Shown here in pieces: positions 1-6,107 of a stretch of 6,787 bases of DNA. The stretch is from Candidatus Heimdallarchaeota archaeon (lineage in GTDB: Archaea; Asgardarchaeota; Heimdallarchaeia; JABLTI01). The stretch lies in the NCBI GenBank assembly GCA_030671945.1, contig DAOVHJ010000141.1, positions 1 to 6,787 of the forward strand, given 5' to 3'. The position numbers and the translations under genes are program-made. Numbering within the stretch: position 1 is the stretch's first letter; the number at the start of each line of letters is the position of its first letter. The notes beneath the pieces are model-generated. The model saw only the letters and a list, made by a program, of their open reading frames with translations, had not been told where the DNA came from and ran no database searches.

Positions 1-579
1 AAGAAAAAGCAAAACAAATCTAAAAAGAAAGCTGCCGTTTCTGCTGAATTAATTAAAAGTAGAGTTATGATTTGGAATCATGAACAAGGCTCTAAAATCT
101 ATAATTCTGGTTTTTTTGGCAAACCACTTGGTATCAGAAAACCAAAGGGTGATAATTTCGATCGACCTTTAGAATTGACATTAATAGAAGCTTGCTATTT
201 ACTTGAACATGAAAGAATTGCAATCTATTATCAAGGTAGCAAGGAAGAAGTCCCACTCAGTAAATTACAGAAAAAAGGCAAAGATAACATAAAGCTGTTC
301 GATGAAAAAATGTTAATCTATAAGGATATTAGAAAAAGAGGGATGATTCCTCGACCTGGATTAAAATTTGGAGCAGACTTTGCAGTTTACCATAAGGGAC
401 CGGGTTTGGATCATTCACCATATGTTATTTCTTCAATACCTCGAGGTAGTAAACTAAGTGCTATGGAATTAGTTCGTGCTGGAAGATTAGCTACTTCTGT
501 TCGCAAAAAATTCGTTATTGCTTCTATTCAGAAATCAAATCAAATTCGATATTATGGTTTTGTATGGTTTAAACCTTAG
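1..579 (+). CDS. endA: tRNA-splicing endonuclease EndA, 5' end outside window
   Basis: This enzyme cuts both exon-intron borders at the bulge-helix-bulge motif of archaeal pre-tRNA (and pre-rRNA), leaving 2',3'-cyclic phosphate and 5'-OH ends. The frame is open from base 1 (192 codons to the TAG). The first in-frame ATG (67) lies inside the N-terminal domain strand (SRVMIWNHEQG), so the true start is upstream. Numbering from that ATG, an N-terminal domain ends near residue 35, and the catalytic domain follows with LTLIEACYLLE (38-48), the RKRGMIPRPGLKFGADF stretch (89-105), and the family triad: Tyr108 in FAVY, His116 in LDHSPY and the Lys147/148 pair in SVRKKF. All three are present, so the enzyme should be active. 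The first ten visible codons are very lysine rich (KKKQNKSKKK), which could be an N-terminal tail or an interdomain linker. The visible part fits a homotetrameric (alpha4) subunit of about 180 residues, but a fused alpha2 form cannot be excluded. taw1 follows 32 bases downstream. Confidence 0.93.
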   Translation, partial: KKKQNKSKKKAAVSAELIKSRVMIWNHEQGSKIYNSGFFGKPLGIRKPKGDNFDRPLELTLIEACYLLEHERIAIYYQGSKEEVPLSKLQKKGKDNIKLFDEKMLIYKDIRKRGMIPRPGLKFGADFAVYHKGPGLDHSPYVISSIPRGSKLSAMELVRAGRLATSVRKKFVIASIQKSNQIRYYGFVWFKP

Positions 580-611
580 AAAATTTAACAGATGTTTGAG
601 AAGTTTTTGTA

Positions 612-1598
612 ATGTCTAAAACTGATAATAATGCGTCCTCGGTTATTTCTCCACAAATAAAGAAACGCTTATTGAAACAAGGGTATCAGTTATATGGAAA
701 ACAAATCGCTGTAAAAAAATGTTTGTGGACTCATAATTATCTTAAGGAAGACAGATTCTGTTACAAATCAGCTTATGGCATACAAAGTCATAGATGTATT
801 CAAGCAACTCCAACTCTGTTATGCAATCATCAATGTTTGTTTTGTTGGCGATTACAAGAAAAAGACCTAGGATTGAAACCGATTTGGGATGTCGATGAAT
901 CTGAATTCGATTCACCGGAAGAAGTCTATGAAGGATTGAAATGGGGTTGGAAAAGATGCATCTCAGGTTACAAACCAGTTGTTTCAAAGGAAAAATTCGA
1001 CGAAGTATCAAACCCAAAACATGTTGCATTGAGTCTTGCAGGAGAACCTACATTATATCCATTTCTTACTGATTTACTAAAATTACTCGAGAGTAAAGGA
1101 TTATCTACTTTTCTTGTTTCTAATGGGACTAATCCTGAAGCTTTTCAAAAGATGATTGATACAAAAATATCTCCTACCCAATTATACATCACAATTCCTG
1201 CTCCAAATAAGGAAGAGTACATCAAGATTTGTAAACCGTTAATAAGTGATGGATGGGAACGCATCAATCGAAGTCTAGAAGTTATGGCTAAAATGGCTAA
1301 TAGAACAGTTGCTAGATTAACTATGGCGAAGAAAATCAACATGATTAATCCTGAAGAATATGTTCCTTTGATAAAGAAAGCAAATCCATCTTTTGTTGAA
1401 GTCAAAGGTTTTGTTCCAGTAGGTTTTTCTCAACATCGAGTAACTCGAGCAAATATGCCTTTTATTGAAGATATTCAAGCGTTTACAAATCAGATTCTTG
1501 AGGAGCTCCCCGACTATCAGCAAGTCTTTGCAATGGAAGAGAGCAAAGTAGTTATCTTGTCAAATAACAAGCATCCACTAAAAATACCAAATCTGTAA
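612..1598 (+). CDS. taw1: tRNA 4-demethylwyosine synthase Taw1 (radical SAM)
   Basis: Taw1 condenses N1-methylguanosine 37 of tRNA-Phe with a two-carbon unit from pyruvate to give the tricyclic 4-demethylwyosine (imG-14), the committed step of wyosine synthesis. It uses SAM and two 4Fe-4S clusters. The radical SAM motif CX3CX2C is at Cys71, Cys75 and Cys78 (LLCNHQCLFCWR). The extra-cluster cysteines expected in this family are Cys37, Cys50 and Cys62. Further family landmarks are LAGEPTLYP (142-150), FLVSNGTNP (167-175), FVEVKGF (261-267), NMP (281-283) and MEESKVVIL (308-316). The length of 328 aa is close to the usual archaeal size of about 310-340. The start is ATG; an in-frame TGA at 597 rules out a longer protein. 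No good Shine-Dalgarno sequence is visible, and an AAATTTAA stretch about 26 bases upstream could indicate a leaderless transcript, or the gene may be read through from endA. The stop is one base from the convergent lysS stop. Confidence 0.95.
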   Translation: MSKTDNNASSVISPQIKKRLLKQGYQLYGKQIAVKKCLWTHNYLKEDRFCYKSAYGIQSHRCIQATPTLLCNHQCLFCWRLQEKDLGLKPIWDVDESEFDSPEEVYEGLKWGWKRCISGYKPVVSKEKFDEVSNPKHVALSLAGEPTLYPFLTDLLKLLESKGLSTFLVSNGTNPEAFQKMIDTKISPTQLYITIPAPNKEEYIKICKPLISDGWERINRSLEVMAKMANRTVARLTMAKKINMINPEEYVPLIKKANPSFVEVKGFVPVGFSQHRVTRANMPFIEDIQAFTNQILEELPDYQQVFAMEESKVVILSNNKHPLKIPNL

Positions 1599-1641
1599 TT
1601 TATTTTAGATTTTTCTTTATTGTTTTGATTGCTTGTTTTGT
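1599..1641 (+). terminator. U-rich termination tract for taw1, inside lysS 3' end
   Basis: Directly after the taw1 stop the + strand is a run of T clusters (TTTATTTTAG, TTTTTCTTTATTG, TTTTG, GTTTTG), as expected for archaeal U-tract termination. It has no strong hairpin. These bases are the complement of the lysine codons in the C-terminal tail of LysRS (KQAIKTIKKNLK), so one sequence may serve both functions. Inferred from base composition only. Confidence 0.45.
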
Positions 1642-3225
1642 TCCGATAGTCTGAATATATGGACCTAATTTGGGACCTCGATCTGTATTTAAAAGAATTT
1701 GATATAATAGCTTGAAGAATTCTCCAGGTTTGACTTTAAATTCCCTTGCAATCTCGAAAATTTTACTTTGGATATCATCTGCTTCTACTAAATCTTTTAT
1801 TTCTTTTATCAAGCTCTTGAGAGATGCTTTTTGTTTTTCATCTAATTCTATGGTGATATCTTCTAGCTGGGCAAAATCCTTTACCCAATTAGCTGCATAT
1901 CGAACTCTTTCTTCAACATCCTTGAATGTTGCACCATCTCTAAGATAACCATATTCCTTTAATCTGGATTCAATAAATTCTTCAAATGCACTTTCTGGAG
2001 CAACAGAAATGAGGTTTACAAGCAATGAATAAGGAATCTGTATTGACCTTTTTTCGGGTTGCTTGAGATGCCAACAGTACTCAAAGAGACCATTCATCTT
2101 TCTCTTTCGAGCAGCATTACCTTCCTTTATCCGACCAAAGTAGATGTTTTCTAAGTAATCCAGTTCTTTCATATAAACTGGAATATCATCAACTGCTAAG
2201 GTTCTACTCCCAGCCATTCGTTTGTAAGTGAGAAGTGCCAAAGATTGTGTTGAACCATAATTGAACCAAGTTTGCGGAGTGAATACATTTCCAGCGGATT
2301 TCGATATTTTAGACCCACCTTTATCATTGAACATTTCATATCTTGCATGAGTTGGAGGTTCATAATCAAAGATTTCTCTACAAACTTGATCATTGCAAGT
2401 AACAGATTCAAAGATATCTTTTCCAAATGCTTCAAAGTCTATTTGTAGTAAATCCCATCTTGCTGCAAATTCTACTTTCCAAGTAAGCTTTCCTTCTCCT
2501 TTGACTATATCAGCCCATCCATGATAAGCACATCCATCGTGCATCTTACCACGAATTTCATCTCCTTCGCAAACATATTCTACTTTACCTTTTTTGTCAT
2601 CATAGCTAATTGCTTTAGTTGTGTATATTTTCCCACACTGTTTGCAAATAGCATTAAATGGAAGTACTTCTAAATACTTATCTTGATCAGTTGTTTCTTT
2701 TATAATTTCTCCAGCTCGTTTTGCTTGAGATAGAAGCTTCTTGACTTGTGGAGCCATTTTACCAGAAGTATATAATTCGTTTGCAGATGTAGGCGTACAA
2801 ATTATACCTGCTTGTTTAATTGAGTCAATAAGTAAAGAAGACATATGTTGACCATAGCTGTCATGACAACCCCATGGATCAGGAATCATAGAGACAGGCT
2901 TTCCAAGATGCTCTTTTAATTCTGGAGGAATTCCCGTCGGAACTTTGCGAAGACCATCCATATCATCTGAAAAAGCTATATACTCTGATTTTCTATCTAA
3001 GTCTTCAATTGCTAGTTTGAATCCAAAAGCTCGTGAAGCGTCAGCAAAAGATCCAATATGAGGGAATCCTGATGCACCGAGTCCACTTTCAGTTCTAATT
3101 ACTTCTGGGTGCTTTCCTTTTAGATTATCTTTACGTTCCAGCACACTGAGAGCTAATTTATCAATCCAAGTTCCACGACCGATAATTTCCTCTGAGTCAT
3201 CACCAAGGTCAAATTCTTGTGTCAA
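1600..3225 (-). CDS. lysS: lysyl-tRNA synthetase, class I
   Basis: This enzyme charges tRNA-Lys with lysine using ATP in the cytoplasm. It is the class I (Rossmann-fold) form typical of most archaea and a few bacteria, unrelated to the common class II LysRS. The HIGH signature is PHIG (55-58, in SGFPHIGSF) and the KMSKS signature is KISKS (306-310). Other class I LysRS landmarks are FSDDMDGLRKVP (85-96), TWKVEFAARW (248-257), and paired cysteines (Cys194/Cys197 and Cys219/Cys232) that could bind zinc. The helical anticodon-binding C-terminal part ends in a conserved block, GEFFKLLYQILL then RGPKLGPY (about 501-523). The length of 541 aa is normal. The start is TTG, not ATG: an in-frame TAG lies 12 bases upstream, no ATG or GTG lies near the required N-terminus, and a weak AGGCGA is the only Shine-Dalgarno candidate. 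dppC lies 128 bases upstream on the same strand. Confidence 0.96.
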   Translation of the reverse strand: MTQEFDLGDDSEEIIGRGTWIDKLALSVLERKDNLKGKHPEVIRTESGLGASGFPHIGSFADASRAFGFKLAIEDLDRKSEYIAFSDDMDGLRKVPTGIPPELKEHLGKPVSMIPDPWGCHDSYGQHMSSLLIDSIKQAGIICTPTSANELYTSGKMAPQVKKLLSQAKRAGEIIKETTDQDKYLEVLPFNAICKQCGKIYTTKAISYDDKKGKVEYVCEGDEIRGKMHDGCAYHGWADIVKGEGKLTWKVEFAARWDLLQIDFEAFGKDIFESVTCNDQVCREIFDYEPPTHARYEMFNDKGGSKISKSAGNVFTPQTWFNYGSTQSLALLTYKRMAGSRTLAVDDIPVYMKELDYLENIYFGRIKEGNAARKRKMNGLFEYCWHLKQPEKRSIQIPYSLLVNLISVAPESAFEEFIESRLKEYGYLRDGATFKDVEERVRYAANWVKDFAQLEDITIELDEKQKASLKSLIKEIKDLVEADDIQSKIFEIAREFKVKPGEFFKLLYQILLNTDRGPKLGPYIQTIGTKQAIKTIKKNLK

Positions 3226-3251
3226 ATTCTTCGCCTACAAACATCATTATG

Positions 3252-3288
3252 CATTATATTAATCCAAAAACCAGTCATTTATATTAAT
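3252..3288 (-). promoter_or_regulatory. Two TATA-like boxes upstream of lysS
   Basis: Read on the minus strand there are two nearly identical AT boxes, ATTAATATAAATG (3288-3276) and ATTAATATAATG (3263-3252). At the usual archaeal spacing of about 26 bases, the proximal box would start RNA around 3230, almost leaderless with respect to the TTG at 3225. The distal box would give a leader of roughly 30 bases. This suggests lysS has its own promoter and does not depend on the dpp transcript. Prediction from sequence only. Confidence 0.45.
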
Positions 3289-3292
3289 TACC

Positions 3293-3352
3293 CTAAAAAT
3301 CTAATATTAGAAAAATTTACTGAATAGCTATTGAGCTATCCAGATTTTTTAG
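3293..3352 (-). terminator. Nested inverted repeat with U tracts after dppC
   Basis: On the minus strand, just after the dppC stop, an 8-bp stem GGATAGCT/AGCTATTC (3341-3334 with 3329-3322, one G-U pair) closes a 4-base loop. It is followed by AAATTTTT (U5 at 3315-3311) and a second U5 near 3299-3295. An outer near-perfect inverted repeat, CTAAAAAATCT (3352-3342) with AGATTTTTAG (3302-3293), encloses the hairpin. This probably ends the dppBC transcript, but the U tract is about 6 bases away from the stem, so a purely regulatory or processing role is possible. Confidence 0.5.
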
Positions 3353-3353
3353 A

Positions 3354-4397
3354 TTATCCTGCTGCTTGCTTCGGATCTAGGGCGTCTAATAATGCATCTC
3401 CCATGAGATTGAATCCAAGTATTGTTATGAAAATCATAAGTGCGGGCCACGTCGGCATCCACCAATAAGTCAGAAGATTGTCTCGGTGATATGCCAAGTC
3501 ATCTCCCCAAGTAACTGCAGTAGCATCTCCTAAACCGAAGAATGCTAAAGCAGCTATTTGGATTATTGTGTTAGCTATTCCAAGAGTTGTTATAACTATC
3601 ACTGGTGAAAGTGAATTTGGGATTATGTGTTTAAAGATAATTCGTGCATCTTTCGCACCGAGTGCTCGTTCTGCTTCGATAAATTCAGTTTGCTTGAGAG
3701 ATAAGATTTTAGCTCGTACTATAAGACTCGTACCTCCCCAGCCTATCAAAGCAAAGATAACAATGACGATCATATATAATCCACCCGGAATACTACTTGC
3801 GATGTCTCGAAAGATGGAAACAACGAAAATAAATAAAATGAAACCAGGCATTGCAGTGATAACCTCGTTTAATCTTTGAACGACATCATCGAAGAATCCT
3901 CCAAAATACCCAGAGACAGCACCAATAATCATTCCTAAAACACTTGTAGTCATTTGTCCTACAATTCCTAAAATTAAAGACAAAGATGAACCGAAGAAGG
4001 TTCGAGAAAGTATATCGAATCCTCGTGTATCTGTACCAAATGGATAATTAGCATTTGGAGCTAATGTTTGATCTCCGGGAATAATATAACTTGGATGAGC
4101 GATTAATCGAATGTATTTATCTGTTCCAGGAACCCAAATCTCAACATAATAATTGAGAATGTCATAGGGATCATTCGTAGGATTATTCAAACCAAATAAT
4201 GCATCATATTGAAGAATTATGAAAGCAACTATTGCCATTACCATTAATGACACTACTATATAGAAACCTATCATGCCCATTTGTGATTTCTTCATTCTTC
4301 TCATCACAATTGCCCAAAGATTAGATCCCTCAACAAGCTTGATTTCCTCTAGTATTCTTGCTTCTCTTTCTATTATTGCTTCACTAAGTATTGTCAA
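3354..4397 (-). CDS. dppC: Peptide/nickel-type ABC importer permease, DppC/OppC family
   Basis: This is the second inner-membrane permease of a dipeptide/oligopeptide (or related solute) ABC importer. It would pair with the DppB-like protein encoded just upstream, receive solute from a binding protein and couple to ATPases encoded elsewhere. A cytoplasmic N-terminal stretch of about 40 charged residues is followed by a first membrane helix (about 40-62). Then come an extracytoplasmic segment with the conserved FGTDTRGFDILSR (120-132), further helices near 138-162, 182-196, 207-225, 262-288 and 315-335, and the EAA-type ATPase-contact loop EFIEAERALGAKDARIIFKH (238-257). The C-terminal GDALLDALDPK (333-343) is typical. 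The length of 347 aa is within the usual range. The start is TTG, supported by a GAGGTGG Shine-Dalgarno sequence beginning directly after the dppB stop; the intergenic gap is only 13 bases, so translation is probably coupled. Substrate cannot be assigned from a permease. Confidence 0.92.
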   Translation of the reverse strand: MTILSEAIIEREARILEEIKLVEGSNLWAIVMRRMKKSQMGMIGFYIVVSLMVMAIVAFIILQYDALFGLNNPTNDPYDILNYYVEIWVPGTDKYIRLIAHPSYIIPGDQTLAPNANYPFGTDTRGFDILSRTFFGSSLSLILGIVGQMTTSVLGMIIGAVSGYFGGFFDDVVQRLNEVITAMPGFILFIFVVSIFRDIASSIPGGLYMIVIVIFALIGWGGTSLIVRAKILSLKQTEFIEAERALGAKDARIIFKHIIPNSLSPVIVITTLGIANTIIQIAALAFFGLGDATAVTWGDDLAYHRDNLLTYWWMPTWPALMIFITILGFNLMGDALLDALDPKQAAG

Positions 4398-4403
4398 ATT
4401 TTT

Positions 4404-4410
4404 CCACCTC
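4404..4410 (-). promoter_or_regulatory. Shine-Dalgarno site that fixes the dppC TTG start
   Basis: The minus-strand sequence reads TAA (dppB stop), GAGGTGG, AAAAAT, then TTG. GAGGTG is a strong match to the archaeal 16S anti-SD and sits 7 bases from the TTG. This decides the non-ATG start of dppC. Confidence 0.8.
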
Positions 4411-5457
4411 TTAGTATCTTATCCTTGGGTCAACGATAGCATAGCTCAAGTCAACTAATAACCTGAAGCCAAGAAACATTCCACCAAAAACGAAGTTAGT
4501 AGCCATCATCATTGGTTGATCTCTTTGTAAAGCACTCGTAAGAAATACAGATCCAAGTCCTGGCCAACCGAAAACACCTTCAACCATTACGGACCCACCT
4601 AACAATCCGGGTAAAGCTAATCCTACTACTGTAATGATTGGTAACATAGCATTCCTAAATGCATGTTTGTAGATTACTCTTCGCTCCGTCAGTCCTTTAG
4701 CTCTTGCAGTTGTGATATAGTCTTGTCGTAGTATATCTAATAATTGAGACCGAGTTAGTCGTGAGAGAAATACAAGTCCTGTCAAAACTAAAGTTACCGT
4801 TGGCAAGATTAGGAACAAATAAAATCTAGGATTAATGAGAAATGGTTCCGTAAAAGCATCACCAGTAGTTGCTCCAGTAAAATTGAATAAATAGAAAGCA
4901 GTTAACATAACTAATTTTGCTAACCAAAAGACTGGCATTGAAAAACCAATTAACGATGCAAGGGTTACTCCTTTATCCCAAAGAGAATATTGTCTCGTTG
5001 CTTGAATAACACCAATGATAGTTGCAAGAATTGTACTAATAACAAAAGCAGGGGTTGTAAGAAATAGAGTATACCACAATCTCCCAACTATTATATCCGA
5101 TATTGGTTTTCCAATATTTCCTGACATAGTGTAAAACCAAGAATTCCCGAGATTGCCTTGCAATATACCACTTCGAACTCCATATTGATCTTTTACCAAT
5201 CCTAACCATCGAAAGTATCTAACAAACATACTAACTGGTTCACCATTCTCATCAAGAACACCAATATCAAAACCAACTTGATTATAGACTTCTTCGTATT
5301 CCGGTTGTTCTCCAATCCAAAGACCTAGTCGTATCTGTATTGGATCGCCTGGAGAAGCAGCAATAAGTGCAAAACTAATTATCGAAATCCCAAGAAGTGT
5401 TGGGAATAGGTATAATATTCGTCTTAATGCATAGCTCCTTAATGAAATTTTGATCAC
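4411..5457 (-). CDS. dppB: Peptide/nickel-type ABC importer permease, DppB/OppB family
   Basis: This is the first permease of the importer, located in the cytoplasmic membrane as a partner of the downstream DppC-like protein. It opens with the family pattern RRILYLFPTLLGISIISF followed by SPGDP (35-39). It then has GNLGNSW (101-107), helices near 128-150, 165-190, 212-232, 272-290 and 318-338, the EAA loop DYITTARAKGLTERRVIYKH (246-265), VEGVFGWPGLG (292-302) and the C-terminal DPRIRY. The length of 348 aa is usual; the extracytoplasmic loop at 48-100 is ordinary in length for this family. The start is called at GTG 5457, the only standard start codon near the expected N-terminus. Oddly, the best Shine-Dalgarno match (AGGTGATC) overlaps that GTG itself, so the GTG may be read leaderlessly or initiation may occur slightly further in. 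This is the first gene of the dppBC transcript. No solute-binding protein or ATPase gene accompanies the pair in this window. Confidence 0.92.
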   Translation of the reverse strand: MIKISLRSYALRRILYLFPTLLGISIISFALIAASPGDPIQIRLGLWIGEQPEYEEVYNQVGFDIGVLDENGEPVSMFVRYFRWLGLVKDQYGVRSGILQGNLGNSWFYTMSGNIGKPISDIIVGRLWYTLFLTTPAFVISTILATIIGVIQATRQYSLWDKGVTLASLIGFSMPVFWLAKLVMLTAFYLFNFTGATTGDAFTEPFLINPRFYLFLILPTVTLVLTGLVFLSRLTRSQLLDILRQDYITTARAKGLTERRVIYKHAFRNAMLPIITVVGLALPGLLGGSVMVEGVFGWPGLGSVFLTSALQRDQPMMMATNFVFGGMFLGFRLLVDLSYAIVDPRIRY

Positions 5458-5497
5458 CTTTCTGATTTTTTGTTTTCTTTTTTTCGTTAACCAACAA

Positions 5498-5506
5498 CAT
5501 TATATC
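5498..5506 (-). promoter_or_regulatory. TATA-like box for dppB
   Basis: The minus strand reads GATATAATG, which would place the RNA start near 5476 and give an A-rich leader of about 18 bases before the GTG at 5457. Other AT boxes lie further upstream (5512-5530), so the exact choice is uncertain. Confidence 0.4.
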
Positions 5507-5530
5507 GCGTAGATATTATATTGTATATAC

Positions 5531-5554
5531 TATATATCGTTAAGACGATATATA
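5531..5554. repeat. Perfect 10-bp inverted repeat upstream of dppB, candidate operator
   Basis: The arms are TATATATCGT (5531-5540) and ACGATATATA (5545-5554), with the 4-base spacer TAAG. A third copy of the half-site TATATCG lies at 5501-5507, overlapping the proposed dppB TATA box, and the 8-base palindrome GTATATAC abuts the repeat at 5523-5530. The position, about 75 bases before dppB and 150 bases before the divergent gene, suits a regulator-binding site. No regulator is identified. Confidence 0.45.
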
Positions 5555-5653
5555 ATCTTTTGTTTGGGTACAAAAATTAAGAGAAATCGAAAAAAATCAA
5601 CAGAATAAGTAAAGAAATGAAATCGAAAGTGAACCAGAGTAGAAATTCTTCGC

Positions 5654-5667
5654 ATTATATTTATATT
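5654..5667 (+). promoter_or_regulatory. TATA-like box for the YccF-type gene
   Basis: The stretch ATTATATTTATATT is centred near 5660. At the usual archaeal spacing the RNA would begin around 5684-5688. That is at or after the ATG at 5682 but about 22 bases before the TTG at 5709, so it supports the TTG start with a leader that includes the AGGTGA site. The rest of the gap (5555-5653) shows no gene or other structure I can name. Confidence 0.4.
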
Positions 5668-5695
5668 TCACAATAACATAAATGATTTTAGAAAT

Positions 5696-5701
5696 AGGTG
5701 A
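5696..5701 (+). promoter_or_regulatory. Shine-Dalgarno site deciding the TTG start at 5709
   Basis: AGGTGA is followed by 7 bases and then TTG. The same GGTG(A/G) core and spacing of 6-7 bases precede the TTG starts of dppC and of the gene at 6193. No comparable site precedes the in-frame ATG at 5682. Confidence 0.65.
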
Positions 5702-5708
5702 CATAAAA

Positions 5709-6056
5709 TTGACAAATATCATCTTAAGATTTCTATGGGCAATATTTATTGGTTCGTGGTTAACACCCATATGGTACCTTTTAGGGTTCATTTTCACAGC
5801 CTTAATAATCTCCGCACCATTAGGTATTTGGTTCTTTGAACGAATTGGTTATGTTTTCTCACTTTATGAAGACCCTGAACAAAGGGAAATAACCTTTACA
5901 CGATCTGTTAAAGGACTGTTATGGTTTTACTTTGTAGGTTGGTGGTTGGGTTTTCTCGTTGTAGCATTAGCAGAAGTTTGTCTTGGGACAATTTGCTTAT
6001 TCCCTGCAGGTTGGTGGCTAATCAATCGTTTAGATCAGATCGTTATTCTTAGTTAG
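5709..6056 (+). CDS. Small YccF-type membrane protein with internal duplication
   Basis: This is a 115-residue integral membrane protein resembling the YccF inner-membrane component domain family, whose biochemical role is unknown. It consists of two 40-residue repeats that align without gaps (7-46 and 69-108). They share LW..F.G.WL at the start and P.G.W...R at the end, with Pro37/Pro99, Gly39/Gly101, Trp41/Trp103 and Arg45/Arg107 in register. A charged linker (YEDPEQREITFTRS, 53-66) separates them. Each repeat is strongly hydrophobic, so two to four membrane helices are likely. The chosen start is TTG 5709, because it has an AGGTGA site at 7-base spacing, places the first repeat at the N-terminus as in the family, and lies downstream of the predicted RNA start. 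The alternative is ATG 5682, which adds nine residues (MILEIGDIK). It is divergent from dppB and ends in a strong terminator, so it is probably a single-gene transcript. The family call is from memory of its Trp/Gly/Pro pattern. Confidence 0.7.
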   Translation: MTNIILRFLWAIFIGSWLTPIWYLLGFIFTALIISAPLGIWFFERIGYVFSLYEDPEQREITFTRSVKGLLWFYFVGWWLGFLVVALAEVCLGTICLFPAGWWLINRLDQIVILS

Positions 6057-6082
6057 AGGATTTACATTAATCCTCGTTTTTT
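6056..6082 (+). terminator. Hairpin plus T6 terminator after the YccF-type gene
   Basis: A perfect 7-bp stem GAGGATT/AATCCTC (6056-6062 with 6069-6075) closes a 6-base loop and is followed by G and six T residues (6077-6082). The stem begins at the last base of the TAG stop codon. This is the clearest terminator in the window and separates the small membrane-protein gene from the next gene. Confidence 0.8.
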
Positions 6083-6107
6083 ATCTTCAAAATAGTATTA
6101 TCAGATT

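Noticed and set aside
67..69. ATG at 67 as the start of EndA
   Set aside because: It falls within a conserved N-terminal strand, and the frame stays open to base 1 with family-like residues (AELIKSRV) ahead of it.
742..1523. Minus-strand open frames within taw1 (742-1029, 1145-1405, 1317-1523)
   Set aside because: They are antisense to a clearly conserved enzyme and show no family pattern or plausible translation signals.
1712..2435. Open frames within lysS on either strand (1712-1948 +, 2196-2435 -)
   Set aside because: They overlap conserved LysRS sequence in other frames and have no recognisable protein features.
1600..3225. Bacterial origin because some bacteria carry class I LysRS
   Set aside because: Neighbouring endA and taw1, TATA-like promoters and U-tract termination all point to an archaeal chromosome.
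3322..3350. Plus-strand terminator (stem followed by ATTTTTT)
   Set aside because: It looks good on the + strand, with one A-C mismatch in the stem, but no + strand gene ends nearby. The same repeat is better explained by dppC on the minus strand.
3568..4458. Plus-strand open frames opposite dppC (3568-3879, 4273-4458)
   Set aside because: They are shadows of the permease genes; their apparent hydrophobicity mirrors the membrane-helix codons.
5682..5684. ATG at 5682 as the start of the YccF-type gene
   Set aside because: It has no Shine-Dalgarno, lies at or before the predicted RNA start, and adds nine residues ahead of the first repeat. TTG 5709 has AGGTGA at the same spacing as its neighbours. 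It remains a possible alternative.
5458..5708. tRNA, small RNA, CRISPR or mobile element in the largest gap
   Set aside because: No cloverleaf, direct-repeat array, terminal repeats or transposase fragments were seen; only AT-rich promoter-like sequence and an inverted repeat.
5597..5797. Minus-strand 66-codon frame across the 5' end of the YccF-type gene
   Set aside because: It overlaps the promoter and N-terminus of a better-supported gene and its composition is typical of AT-rich noncoding DNA.
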